DNA of 64,000 nt, taken from Crotophaga sulcirostris (Eukaryota > Chordata > Aves > Cuculiformes > Crotophagidae). The notes under the pieces are model-generated. The model saw nothing but the letters and a program-made list of their open reading frames with translations, was not told the DNA's origin and did not search any database. Shown piece by piece: positions 23,742 to 37,000 of this stretch. Both the position numbers and the translations under genes were made by a program. The DNA lies in NCBI GenBank assembly GCA_013397455.1, contig VYZB01000722.1:1-64000 (forward strand). The letters run 5' to 3'. The number at the start of each line of letters is the position of its first letter. Positions within the stretch are counted from its first letter, which is position 1.

Positions 23742-26700
23742 TTGCATCTGCACCATTTTCAGCCTAACCTTCAATTTAGCAAGTAATCTATTTCTACCAG
23801 AAATACTTACAGTACTCCAAAACCACCAGTAGCTTCAGTCTCTCTTAAAATGCAACAAACGTACAAAATAAACCAAGCACACCAGTTTGAACGCTGGGTA
23901 GTATTTTCCTGCTATACCAGTGACTATTTTCATAGTTAACATTTTTTAGTCTGAGCAGACTGGAAGTGGAGGTTTTACCATCTAGCTTTTGAGATCTGTA
24001 ATACATTAACATACCTGAAATACAGTACAATATTTTTATGGAAAGGAAAATTGCTTGGGTATATTTCATCTCTCTCCTAAACCTGTAAAGCTAGACAGTG
24101 AGACCTTTAAACAGTAACATCTTTCCACTTACGATCTTCAATACTTTTTTATAAACTAAGATATTTTGAAGCAATTTTTCCTAAAAAAATGATGTGACCT
24201 ATACAAAATGCGTGATGGTGCACTGTGTTATGAAGTTTTCTTAGCACTTTTTGAAAACTGTTATAGTATTTTAGGAAGCCTTGGTACTTAGATTACCTTA
24301 AGTGCTTCTTTCATGAAAGCACATTAAAAAAATTTCCACAAGTTACAGCTAAATTGTCCTTGATAAAACAGGAAAAAAAAAAAGTGCGTGCATGACTTTT
24401 CTCCAAACATGTCTGATCTGATATTACCCAGAAGAAAGAAGAGGACATAAATCAGCCAAGTTTTTTCTCTTCAGTATCTGGGGGAAAAAAACAATACTGT
24501 GACTCAAGGTATTCTGGAATTTCAGTGGCATTGTCTTGGCCTCTGTATCCTATTTTTTCTAAATCCTTTCACTATGTAATGCAGCCAGTCAGTACTTCCC
24601 CAATAAAATTGGCATTTATGTCACATTTTAAAATGAAAAAAAATTTATTTACCTACCTAACTTGCTTAAATTGGAGTGTACTTTCCTTGGAAATATGAAT
24701 CATTAGAAACCTCTTTGAAATCTAAGACTCAAGATGGAAAATGAGCTCAGAAAAACGCAAGAAGTCATTTTTGTGCTGAGATTGCAGCATGACATGTCCC
24801 CCTTTGGCTGTGCCTAATACAGAAAAGTAGTATTTGAGATTGTCCAAACAAAATCACAGACTCACAAAACGATACCCAAGCTATCTTTACACCTCTTGGG
24901 ATAAGAATCCAGTCTTCAAGGTCACTGCTTAAATACGTGCACAAGGCAGCCCTGTAGCACATGGTCTCTCTTCTGTGTTGCAGGAAGGACGAGTCCTAGA
25001 GGTTGTTCTGGCAAATCTTTTCCCAGTACTAAGACAACTCAAACTAAGAGGTTGATAACAGTGAAACTCCTGCAAAAGCAAGTCAATTCAAACCCAAAGG
25101 TGTTCCTTTTCTTTTAAAAATTTGGTGTCAGTTTGTTTTGTAAGCTGGTGATCACTGAGAATAGCTCCACTGGTTCCTCTGGAAACAACATCGGGTCTAC
25201 TAGCATCACTGTTCTTTGCTGCTAGTAGCTCTGTTCTTATGTAAATATTTGTAAACATTTTATCCCNCCCGTCTGGGCACACCATTATATTTACACCTGT
25301 TACTAGAACTATGGAAATGTTACAGAGTTGATGTTAGTGAATAAAAATAGGCTGTGCCACCTCCAGTGTATCAAATTTTAGGAAGACCTTGGGAACAGTA
25401 CAAGATTTCAGATACTTCGCAATTAGAAAGTATCTGCTCTTTAACAACTAAACTTAACAGACCTAAATAATTTTGGCACCCTATTCACACTAACTCAAGT
25501 AAATACAGCTGGGTCAAATCTTCCGAGATTTGCAGCACATCCTACAAACTACACACACTGGCAGCAGAGAAAAGCAGCTAATGCCTTCTGGACATCCAAC
25601 TGAATTTGTGCAGCAGCTCTAGATTAATAATTCACTGCAGCTAGCATTTTTTTTATATCATCTCCTAGACTTGCCACTAAAATTCACAGGATCATGCATC
25701 ATCCTTGGACTCCATCGTAACTGCTTCATCCAAAGTCTTTCTCAAGAAACCACAACTGAGACTCCAATGTGAAGTGCAGAAATAAATTGCGAAGACAATA
25801 AGGTTAGGAACGAATTTCATTAATTTAATTTAGAGAAAAACCAAAAAGGAGCAAACTGTGCTTTAGTGAAGAGAACAAATGTGTGCCAGTAGGCTTTCTG
25901 CAGCCCCTTGACTGGAATAGCTTCTTCCAGTGCGAAGTGAGATACGTGGAAAAACAATGGGAAACCAGGCCTAGATTAGAAAAGTGTTTTCTGGATAGGT
26001 CTGAGGTGTGTGAGCAAGCATTTGGGGAAATTAGGAGCGAAAAAGCAATAAACTGACTCAGATTAGGCTAGAGGTGCATCTTCAGATCTAGGTACAGAGC
26101 AGGAAGGCAGGAGCTACTGGATGCTCATGCGGGAGTGACACACTGCGAGTGGAACAGTGCCCTGGCTGAGACTCTCTCAGGGAAGAATGGGATGTATTTG
26201 TAGAGTTCCTAAAACAAAGATAAAAATAATTCAGAGCAAGATGCTTGGACTTCGGAGCAAGGTAGCAGAGTAGAGTGCTCAGTAGTAGGGCAGAGTGTGT
26301 GAAGATGGAATAATTGCTTGATTATACCCAAATCTCAGTAAAAACTCTTCCATGTTTCGCCATTTGCTAATTTGCAAAATCCCTGTTTGGTGTGGAGATG
26401 CACAGTTTCTGTACACAGAATCGCAGTTCTGGCAAAAAGCCCTTCAGTTATGTTGACTGATTTCCAGCAATCAGCGAAACGTGTCAACTAGAAAAGCGTC
26501 TTCAGCAGTAGCGATACTAATTCAACAAAATTCTTTTGCCATGGGCTACTCTAATTAAGGATAACCGATTATGACTTGTTCTACAAAAAACTGCTTCTCA
26601 AAAATGTTACTTTCTTTTTAAATAACCCTAATAATTTAAATAAACATTTTTAAAAATAGTCTGCCCTACCTAGCCTTAAAATTCCATACATGAAATGAGT

Positions 26701-27070
26701 ATTATGTAATGGATTGCTTGTACTCCAGCTGCTTCTTAGACTCCTTCTCCTCCTCCAGAACATTAAACATCCACTTCAGTGTAGAACCTAGCCTGACAAC
26801 GTAAATTCTCATATAAATTTTATTAATATTACTCAGTTTTTATTCTAGACTGAGTAAGATTTAATGCAGGTCTGGTTTTATTGACCCTAAAGGAGTTACA
26901 CCAAAGTAAAACATGGTCATGGACTTGTCTCTTTCCACTTTCATCCTTTTGTCCCTAAATACATTTGTAGAGAAGCGAAGGGTTCAGAGTTTTTATTTTA
27001 CCATTAACTCTTCACCTCAGTTCATTCTCAAGAGGGAACAGGAGGGAGCAGATGTCCAGCCACATGTTTT
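23742..27070. other. Intronic stretch, nothing recognised
   Basis: AT-rich sequence with short homopolymer runs and one undetermined base. No repeat or exon is recognised. Confidence 0.5.
25267..25267. other. Undetermined base (N) in the assembly
   Basis: A single N within TATCCCNCCC. It is the only ambiguous base I noticed and probably marks a C-run or polishing uncertainty. Confidence 0.95.
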
Positions 27071-27071
27071 C

Positions 27072-27213
27072 TGATCCCGGCTCTGACGCTAAGTAGCTGT
27101 GACTGCTTACTGATACAACAAATTCTTTGTGCCCCATTTTCAAAGCAGGCATAATGCCAATCCCTTAAGAGTGTTGTGTGATTCAGTATTTTGCTTTCCT
27201 AATGCTTTGAACT
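27072..27213 (+). repeat. MIR-like SINE relic
   Basis: TGATCCCGGCTCTGACGCTAAGTAGCTGTGAC-type sequence, then TTTGTGCCCCATTTTCAAAG, GTGTTGTGTGATT and GCTTTGAAC follow the order of the MIR core and 3' half. It is heavily diverged but collinear. Confidence 0.7.
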
Positions 27214-27763
27214 CATTGCATTAAGAGTAATTAAACCCACCAAGTGTTCTCAAGAGTCTTCCAGTGGTACAGCTGGGCAACCTCTAGATACAATTCAGTA
27301 GTAACAGCTGACCACGATACATTCTATACATACGGGGTTGGGGGTCTTATAAAAGACCTCCCGAATCTCAAAAAAATCCACTGGCCTTTTTCTTTTCTTT
27401 TTGCATTTTTTTTAAATCCTTTCCCTTTGGCTGATGGACACAAAGTATCACTGGTTTACACCACAAATGGGACCAGTAAACTCAAAAAATTACTTCTGGC
27501 TCAACTTCTGGTATGTTGTACAACATACTGTAAAGTATTAGCATTGTATTTAAAATAGAAGGAACGAAACAAACAGATGCCAGCTTATTATTTAAACGCT
27601 AGCTGGGTCTTTCCTGAGCTTAGTGAGAGTGTTTTAAAGAACTATTTTATAGAGCAGAGAGCATTGAACAGTTTCAGAGCAGCAAAGACAACAAAATAAC
27701 AGGAAGGCAACATAGCTTCAAATCAGGCCTGTACTAATTTATTTTCTGGATTAGATAATTCAG

Positions 27764-27882
27764 ATCTCTCTTGTGCAAGTAAAAGGCAAATAACAGCTAT
27801 TTCTCAGGGTGTTGCAAGACTAACAGATGCAGATATTGCACTACTTCTAAAATATGAAGCTCAACAAGGAGCCAGGCACATT
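27764..27882 (+). repeat. Probable second MIR-like relic
   Basis: TCTCAGGGTGTTGCAAGACTAAC, then ATATTGCACTACTT and GGAGCCAGGCACAT resemble the MIR 3' region (CTCATAGGGTTGTTGTGAGG to GTGCCTGGCACAT). Identity is modest. Confidence 0.45.
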
Positions 27883-27952
27883 CGTATAAGTAGCATGGAA
27901 AAATATTCCACTTCTCTCTGTAAGAGCACAGGGTGAGAGAGAGACAGACCCA

Positions 27953-27968
27953 CGTACACACACACACA
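27953..27968. repeat. Short (CA)n microsatellite
   Basis: About seven CA units follow a GAGAGAGA run. Confidence 0.8.
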
Positions 27969-30241
27969 AGCAGGTGAGTGCTGAAACAAGAAACTCCATC
28001 TCAGGTGTAAAAAGCTGACCTTTTCAACAGGCTGGAGCAAATATCAGAGATTGCCTAGATTTCAGCCCAAACTCCATCTCAGTTTCTCTTTTTGTTTCTG
28101 AGCAAGAAAGGAATTGTTACTGAGAGAACTGCCACCTGCAGTGGCTGCACCAGGAGCTGACACTGCCCTGGAGTTCCAAACAGAAAGTGGAAGCAGCACA
28201 AATAACCAGGGAGAAGGTGATTTACATATAATAAACACAAAATCTCCTGCACAAATGCAGCTCGCTTTGAATACGAACAGCAAATATAAATGGGAGCAAT
28301 ACAATTGGCCTGTCCAGATCATGGCAGGGCACAGCGTCTCGAAAACTCCCACTTTGGAGGCAAAGAAAGTGCTTCAAGTTTCATTAGACTTCAAGGAACA
28401 AGGCTGTAAATAGAAAGAGTTGTTCTCACAATGCAGGAAGCCGTGTCTCTTGGCAGTACAAACTGTTAAGTATATCTGCAATGACCACCACCAGAAAGAT
28501 TCACCATTGTTTTGTCACAGTTTCTACTCTGATTATAAACAGCAAGAGCCTCAAGAACAAGTAGAGACTCACTGCAAACTCAGAGATCTAAACACTCCTC
28601 AGTCTGGGGAAAGCCTGGATGAACTCTACGATTCAAGCCTACCTCCTCAACAGAGTGAATGGAAGACGACAGAGGAGCACAAATTCCACAGATATTACTG
28701 TTACAAGCTTTTTTCTGATGTTCTGTGGGGATGTCATCAGATTCAGGATTGTGATTAAAATATAATGCAGATACAGATAGTTCTCAATTCCACCCTGCTG
28801 GTGTGCACCATTATGTTTTGAGGACCAGAAAAGCAGAAAGCTATTTTAGGCAAATGAGCACAGCCTAACAAAGTACATTCCTCATTCTCCTTAGAACTCA
28901 GAGCACTTTGAGGATATAAAGAGCCAAAAAGACATTAGATAGGACTATATTTTTATTTGCTTTCTGATGTGTGTCATAAGCACACACAGATTCTCTCCAA
29001 TCTTGGAAATTAAATATTTTTCTTAAGCTACTATAACACTGAAATAACTCCATTAGCAGGAACACATGGAACAAACTCAGACAGCCACCACTGTGAGATT
29101 CATAATAAAATCTTGAAAACTTGTAACACAAAGCAGGAAAAAGTTAACTAACGATGATGGGGGTCTGTTTGCACTAAAAATCCAATTTACTAAGTAGTCT
29201 AGCCCCAACACAGTTCAATTCTGAAGTTTATGACCATAATGTTATATATACACAGTACAGGCAGTACGTATGGGTTCGGTGCTCTGCTCCAGATCCGGAT
29301 CATGTCAGCAGGCTTGTCCAAGCACGCTACTTCAGATCACTCCTTTCCCACCTCCTCTGTCCCAGGCTAAGCCAGAACTCAAAAAACCTGCCTTGAAGTG
29401 TGACAGTTTAGGCTGGAGAAGGGCAATGCAATTCAGCTTCAGGTTAGCACAACTGCTTCTTCCATCTTCGCCCTCAAGCCAGGGGTGTGACACTCAGACA
29501 CAGGCAGAAGGCTGCAGAGTCATCTTCATTCTTTACTGGAAGTGTTTTGCTAAAGCTGATGCTCTGCCTTCTGGACAACTACTTTCTTTGCCTGCATCTA
29601 AAACTGCTTGTGCAAAAAAATGGAGAAAGAATTAATTGAAAGAGAAAATACCTTCAGACTAAGAACTCAATAATGCTAACGTGGTAATACCTTTGAGTAA
29701 TATAGGATGGTAATGATTAAATGTAACCTATAGACTCATGCAAGCAGTTGTTCAAGTCAATGCAAGAAGTTGTTCAAGTTGAAATATATATGTATCTATC
29801 CATACGAGAGACATGCAAACACAAATACAGACATATATACAACAGCTTCTCAAAATAAAAGAAATTAACATGATGAAAGCACGATGAAAAAGCGCCCTTG
29901 TATGATATTTTTCAAAAGACGTTCTCAAAACACTATATACACTTAGATCCTGAATCTCAAAAAAGATAGACAGGAATTATTCTATGCATTTTACAGCCCA
30001 GAAAGAAAAGACAGAAGTTCGTGAGAACATGCCAGGATTAAAGGGCACGAATATCTGACGGGTCTCTATAAACGACAAGGAAAAGGCAGCAAATATGAAG
30101 AACTGACAAATTATTAAAGAGAAAAACAACTGTACAGATACACTGTCTGGGACTGATGGGGAATTTTGTAGGGAATTGAAAAAGCTACAAGTACATTGTT
30201 CCCTAACATCCACGCACACTTCTTTCCTCAAAATGCAGTGT
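27969..30241. other. Intronic stretch, nearly featureless
   Basis: The only structure seen is an imperfect 22-bp tandem pair at 29738-29782 (TGCAAGCAGTTGTTCAAGT then TGCAAGAAGTTGTTCAAGT). The open frames at 28114-28413 and 29270-29635 have no recognisable domain or splice context. Confidence 0.5.
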
Positions 30242-30510
30242 CAGAACTAGAGGACATGGACTCAAGCTTCATCAGGGAAAGTTTAGTTTTGATATTAGGA
30301 AAAAGTTCTTCCCTGAAAGGGTGATTGGCCATTGGAATGTGCTGCCCGGGGAGGTGGTGGAGTCACCAACCCTGGAGGTGTTTAAGAGGAGATTGGATGA
30401 GGCACTCAGTGCCATGGTTTAGATGATGGGTTGATGTTGGTGTTGGGTTATAGGTTGGACTTGATGATTTCAGAGGCCCTTTCCAACCTTGTGATACTGT
30501 GATACTGTAA
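30242..30510 (+). mobile_element. CR1 LINE 3' end, copy 6
   Basis: It begins CAGAACTAGAGGACATGG, keeps the ORF2 end and full 3' UTR, and finishes with GATACTGTGATACTGTAA. It is truncated at the same point as copies 1, 5 and 8. Confidence 0.92.
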
Positions 30511-32057
30511 TGCCTCACAAGATGGAAGCAGACTCTTACCTGTCTCCCAGAATACAGAAGCACAGAACCCCAAACAGTTGTAGCAGAGAAAGCCTAAAGT
30601 GTTGGGAGTTTGGAGGAACCGCACACATAGCTATGGTTTTCCAGAACACCCTGAGCACAAAGGAAAACCTCTTAGCTGTGGCCAGGCTTCCACTTAGCTC
30701 TCTCTTTTTATTTGAACATGGAACACAAATCGACCCAGAAGATGCAAAGCAGTAAGGACTGAAAGAAAAGGTTTTTACCAAGTGCCCACTGATCTAAAAT
30801 ACCTGAGTCTTATAAAGCATGAAGCCCAGGTCTGCCATTACTTTCTCTTTTCTATAAAGAAAACAGGCAACTCTGCAATGGTCTGTTAGAAAGTGGAAAA
30901 TATGCTGCAGGAAGGCAATTTAGCTGATGGCTTTAAAATTCAAAGAGCAGGAATTTTCAGAGGGAAGAGTTCAGAGCCAGACTGACCTAAATCTTTCAAG
31001 CTGTTGTCGAACAGCATCAAACGTGGGACTAACTGGCTGTGCAGGAAAGGAAGTACTTCTGGAATACACATTCATTTACCAAAAAGACCAGTCAGAACAT
31101 AGTATACTCTTATTTAAACCTTCAAAAAGACTTTTCCAGTAGTGTTTTCACATAATGGAAATGAAAGAAAAAACGATGGCTCTGACTAACGAATTACTTC
31201 TGTGATTCTGTGTCTTGGTACATCCGTCATCTAAAGATAATGTAGCTTACTAGGAACTTACTAGGAACTTTTTTACCTGAGTATTCATTGAAATATTCTC
31301 TATTACAGGCCATATGACAACGCTCAGTGTCAATCAGCTTTTAAAAAGCAACTGCAGGTTGACAAAAATGAGTAGGTTTATAGATACAGTTACAGTCTAC
31401 TTCAGTGTTTCACAAAGATTGGTGGTTCTTATTCACCTTTTTTTGTCTGTTATCATTAGATTTAAAGAAACACTGACAGGCAACTCATATAACCTGGATG
31501 GGTAATAAACAGGGTATTAAGACCATGGAAATATCTTACAGATACCTTGAAATTATGGTAGCACAGATCTATCTTAACACTTTGAGCTGCCCAAGAGAAA
31601 ACTGGGTTGAACAGAGAGGAAGCAATACCACCAGAGGAAGACAATGCACCTATAGATTATCCTTAATAGGCAAAACGTATGGATGTGTGACACACAGTAT
31701 ATAAACAGCCCACCTGACACCTCTAGGACACTGGGCATGCACTGTGAAGTCTGGCATAAAGTCTGGTCCTGATTATTTGGAAGCGAGGCAGGTAAGACAT
31801 CCTGCATGTCCCAGTTTCTCTCTTTCCCTCAGAGTTAAGAGGTTTCAAGTCAGAAAAAAGAGAACATGTTGTGGAAAAAAAACAGATAAATCAGATCCTT
31901 GCAGAAATCTTGCATATTTCCCCCCTGCATTTCACCTGCCTCAGACTGGACACTGAAGACAGTAGAATAAGCTGCAAACTGTAAAGTTATTCTAATTTTC
32001 ACAAGTATTTGAGTATCTTTGGATCAAAGCAAGCCTGTTAAACACTGGCAAGATAAC
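30511..32057. other. Intronic stretch, nearly featureless
   Basis: It contains an 11-bp exact tandem pair (CTTACTAGGAA) at 31246-31267. Nothing else is recognised. Confidence 0.5.
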
Positions 32058-32126
32058 CATTGGTCATAACAACAAATTGGTAATAAATTGGTAATTGGTA
32101 ATAACAACATTGGTAATAACAACAAA
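32058..32126. repeat. ATTGGTAATAACAAC minisatellite-like cluster
   Basis: Four to five imperfect units of ATTGGTAATAACAAC or its truncations (ATTGGTAATA, AATTGGTA) lie head to tail. Confidence 0.8.
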
Positions 32127-32618
32127 TGCTCCAAGAGCTACATTTCAAAAGGGGGTTGTTTGTTGTCCTTCCCTTCTCCTCCTCCCAGCTGAACACCACA
32201 TATCTGCATGTGTACCTGCTCCTGCTGTCATTCCAGTCTTTATGAACTTTGTTTCCCACCAATCAGACTTTTAACTACACCTACCTTCAGAAACATTAGT
32301 GAAACAAAGATAAAACATTTCAGAACAGCCAACCAGGACAGGAAGCAGTCTTTTAACATAGGGATAATTCCAAATGGTAAGTCAGTAAATTATTTGCATA
32401 TCACTGTAAACAGTAACAAGGGAAAGGCTACTCCTCTTCAGAAACATCAAGACAGTTTTTCGGTTTTGAAAGAGGAGGTTACAATGTTCACTAAAAGCAG
32501 CAGTGGACTGTAAAGAAAGCATTTAATGACAAACTCATCTAAAGTTTAGTCTCAGTTCACTGGGGATGGTAAAAAATGTCAGGCCCAGAAAGAGCTAATG
32601 GTACAGCATTCACACATA

Positions 32619-32672
32619 TTTGGGGAAAACAAAACATCAGAAGGGAGAGAGACAAAACCAAAGAACAATCTG
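32619..32672 (+). repeat. 54-bp duplicated segment, unit A
   Basis: TTTGGGGAAAACAAAACATC through AAAGAACAATCTG is nearly identical (about four mismatches) to 33982-34035. The match stops sharply on both sides, and the segment matches no family I know. Confidence 0.85.
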
Positions 32673-32695
32673 AAAAAGTATTCCTACTTAAGGTA

Positions 32696-32778
32696 GCACT
32701 TAAGCATATACTCCATTTTAAGTGTATACTTAAATCACTAATTAAAATATGTGTAAGTGCTTTCCTGAGCTGAGGCCA
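32696..32778. repeat. Relic of an old palindromic amniote repeat
   Basis: GCACTTAAGCATATACTCC, TTAAGTGTATACTTAA and GTGTAAGTGCTTTCCTGA recall the ancient reptile/bird repeat built from CTTAAGCATGTGCTTAA with the ending GTGCTTTGCTGAATC. The family name is uncertain. Confidence 0.45.
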
Positions 32779-33981
32779 AAACAGATGTTAATGGAAATAA
32801 TTTGGCAGTATTCACAGTGTTCTAAATATTGCAATGCAAAAGAGTTATTAAAAGACAAAAGGCTGCAGGAGGCAGAGACTGTTGTTCTTGTAAGTGTATG
32901 CTGCAACTGGCCTGGCTACCAAATTGCACGCAGTCATAAAAATTAGTACTTCAAGGGGGAACAAACCCAAGAATGTAACAAGGTTGCAACTAGAGCTATA
33001 TCGTTCTTCCACACTTCAGGAAAAAGGACACTGAGCATACAAAGTTGAGACTAGTAACATCAATGCTACTACCACTATTAATAAAGGTAATTAAGTCTTA
33101 TTTTTATAAGATTATTATTTTAATTGCTTCATTTGTAGACTGTAATCAAGGGTCAGCATTGAGCTGCATAACTGACACCAGTGCCCACAGCCTGAAAACT
33201 TCAGAAGATTGCCTAGTGATGTTAAATTCAGAAAAGAGGCATGAAATTAAAAGCATTTCTGCTCAAAAGTAGATTTAAAAGCCTGTAGTTTTTACAGGAG
33301 TCCTACACCTCAGAAGACAGAGACAGCCTCAATAATAAATGGAGTGAAAGATTTAAACATGATTTGCGATACATGACCAGACCTCAGAAAATGAACATTC
33401 AGACTAATAGAGCTGATGGAGAGGAAAATAAGCTACAGCAGTCAATATGTAAGAATGAAATCTAGAGAGCTGTAATGGAATTGGAAAAGCAAATAAACAA
33501 AGACGTAAACCCAAACAAATTCCTGAAGCACATCTGAAACAAGTAAACAAAGAATCAGATGGGAAGAAAAAAGAGAAAGGGGATAAAGGCCACTTAGAGA
33601 AACAATATAAGATTTCAGGCAAAGCTCACATTCAAGTGAATGAACCCCTTAAAAATCCACTGTAAACCAGCTGCATCACAACACACACAAACACACCCAA
33701 GTTCCTCTTCTCATTCTGGACAGACACCATGGTTTTGCCCATCTGCACCCTTGCTCTCTGTATCAGTGCAGTCTTCACAGCACACAAGAAAATTCCCTCA
33801 TGTGCACTGGCATAAACCACCCATCTGCAACTCCCCTGTTCTCAGGCCTTGCTTAGAATCCCAGAAACTCACCACCTGAATCACCCAATGTACAAAATGA
33901 TGTCACTCAGGCCTCGGTATCAGATCTCAGGTACCTGGAGGCTGACTGGTTTCCTTCTCTTTCAGAATTTCGATTTGTCGA

Positions 33982-34035
33982 TTTGGGTAAAACAAAACAT
34001 CAGAAGGAAGAGAGACAAACCCAAAGAACAATTTG
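33982..34035 (+). repeat. 54-bp duplicated segment, unit B
   Basis: Direct-orientation partner of 32619-32672, about 1.36 kb away. Flanks do not match. Confidence 0.85.
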
Positions 34036-37000
34036 TTTCTTTATTACACACAAACATCTTACATTTAAACACAGGCACTGTATTATAAAGACCATTTGTG
34101 CAAGTTTGAGATAGCTGCATTAACCTTTGAGGCGCTGCCATTTGTGCACGTAGGCCATTTCCAGCCAGAGCAGATAATGGCAAATGCAATCTGAATAGGA
34201 AGTAATTTTTCTGTAAAATCATCTGAGACACGTTTCAAAAATAAGGATACACACTGCTGGCACAACTACTGTTCCTGTGTTTCCTTCTGGGCATCTTTAT
34301 AGGTATACATCACGGAAAAAGACACCACAACTCGTGTCTTTCTGATTTCTAGTCTATTTTCTACATAGAACAATCACTATATGAGACTGTAGTTTCACGT
34401 ATGTTATAAATGGTATAAGACAACACTGCAATGAGAAGAAGCCAATCCTGTTCTCTCCTGTCTCTCATTCTCACCCCTAAACTGCTGCCTGTTCCATGCA
34501 GGAGAATGTTGGTGTGGTCACAAACGGAGCTGGACCAAAGAACCGATGTAGTTGTCCAGCCTGGTCAGAGTGAGGACAGGATGGCTCTTTCCAGCAGCTG
34601 TGCCATCTCACTCTCTGTGTGCAAGGTCTGCAGGACTACAGGGCAGAAGAGCATGCCCTAATGCAGAGGCCAGGTCAGCTTTGGTAAGCCAAGAATAAAA
34701 TGTCCCACTACTATGACCACAGACCTTTAAAGGAGAACCAAAATCCTAATTACCCTTGTGTTAGGCTCATTTCCATTGCTGCAACGAGGGGAAAAGAACA
34801 TCCTTGTTTCTGGTCACAGTAGTTCTCAGAATTTTAGAGCAGCCAGTCATGACGGGAAAACATGCCGCAGCCCAACAAATACCTCAAACTATCATACTTT
34901 GACAAAGGTGAAGGAAGCTATTACCTTGGTTGTCTATTTTTCCTGTATATTTTAACTGGTATTGTTTGGTTGTGTTCATGATTGTGACTGCTAGAGCTTC
35001 TCCCAGAGGGATGCAGAGAAGAAAGCCAAGGAGTGACTAAACAGGCCATGAGACATCCAGTGCAATTCACAGTTGCACTCGCTGCATTCCCCAGCCCCCA
35101 AGATACATCATTTGAACAGTCTTAAGACTTTGATTGTTGAAGAAACCCAGTCATGATTTACTAGTAATTTCCCAAGAAGCTTATTTCTTCATCAAAGATA
35201 ACAGCAAAATGCTCTGCAGAACAATACATTTCATGGTAATGTGTTTACGTAAATGTTCTTTTAGAAAAGGAAAGGACTGTATGTTTGTAGCATTTACACA
35301 GATCCACTTCCTCTAGAAACACCATTTGCTCCACTTCAGCTGGTGATGAACTCACATGCCTAGGCTGCAACAGCACCACGTACAAACTCTTCAGAACTCT
35401 TCTTAATAAGCTTTTAACTATTCCGTGGAAGTCAAAAGCAAACAATCACATTAAAACCTGAAGAAAACCATATTGCACGTGTTTAACCACTGCCTGTTAC
35501 GTCCTCCATTAAGACAACTATTTAGGGTAGCAATTGGTCACATCTCACATAGACACATCTGCTTTTCTCTCTAAGTTCATTGAAAAAAAGTTGAGCATCC
35601 CTAGAAATCAACTTCTAGTGAAGTTATTCTGCCACCTGCTGTTGCTTTCATGGATATACTAGATATTTTAATGCAAATCTTTTCATTAAAAAAACACAAC
35701 CTACTATAGAAGGGGGTTGTTTCCTTAGTGGAGGAAAAAAAATCTGATTATTAACTATAAGCCACTAATATAATACAGTATTTTTCTCAATTTTTGACTT
35801 CTCAAGTGTGTGACCCAAAAGATGCTTATCGCCAAGATGGAAGGGGCCAGGGGTGAGAAGGGAAGCCCGACACAAGGGAAAAGCCTGGAGGTTTACAAAA
35901 CCTCATAAACCAAAGTATTTTCATGAATCTTCTGAAATTCACACAGGAAAAAAAATGTCTAAAAGTCTTTAGCCTGAAAACTGTGATTCCAAACACTGCT
36001 GGATTACAGTATCAAAACAAAAGAACGTGTTAAAAGAAATATTGGAATTCCCCAGTCTACATTCACTGTCTGAGTAGGGGAAAGAGAAAACACAACAAGT
36101 GGTATTGAGAAGGTAACGCCTCTCATGTCTTCTTCAGTTCTAGCAGTAACACAGTTGAAGATTCAGCAAATTTGAAAAGTCCTTTAACAAAAAAAACTCT
36201 GACACCAAGGTGGGAACCCAGCCTTGCTGCTGCAGTCCATGGCAGCCAGCAGAACACGGCACTGATTTTCTGGCCAGGCCACGCACAACACCTGCTCCCA
36301 GAACTGTAGTTACAACATGGAGTGGCCTCACGTTGCTCCTGGCTTGGCACACTCTTGGTCTCCAGCACGGGCAGGCAGCAGCATCATCAGAAGAGTTTAT
36401 GGAAAAGAACGGAATGCCCACAAATGTGCAGAGGGACCCTGGGGGCAGGAGCGAGGTTCGCTGGGAGATCATCCACACTCACTGAAGAACGCACGCAGAT
36501 CTTTATGAGTGCAATTAGTGAGGAACACGGTTCTAAATGCTACCCAAACTGCAGGACAGAAAAAGCTGTTCCAGGAGAAGGAAATCCTGACTCCACAAAA
36601 TACACATGTAGTCTGCTCCACTCCCTACCCTGCCCTACAAATGCTTCCTCATATTAAGGGGCCAAGAGAGCCCCAGGTGGTCTCCCATCCAAACAGTGCT
36701 GGATTAAACTTGCTCAGCTCACAAGACCGGAGGGGGATCACAAGACAAGACAGCATGGTTAACCACTCTTTGTATTAAGCAGACACATTCAGTCTACTCT
36801 TCATTTAGAGCATTACTAAAAGCTTGTTCCACCTTGCAGAGCCTGGTAGCTGCCTACTGCCATTTGGAATAAACAGAGGTTCCTTCAGGCTCCTCAGCCC
36901 TTTGATACCTCACTGCCCGTTGCGCATCAGGCGTGGCCTCTTTTGGCCAAGCGCACGTCTGTGGCAGTTCCACACTCTTTCAAATGAAGCCTCCTAGCAA

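Noticed and set aside
28114..28413. 99-codon plus-strand open frame
   Set aside because: No homology recognised, no promoter or splice evidence, and length within chance.
36210..36778. Overlapping open frames in several frames on both strands
   Set aside because: Explained by locally higher GC content reducing stop codons. The peptides look random and no exon borders are convincing.
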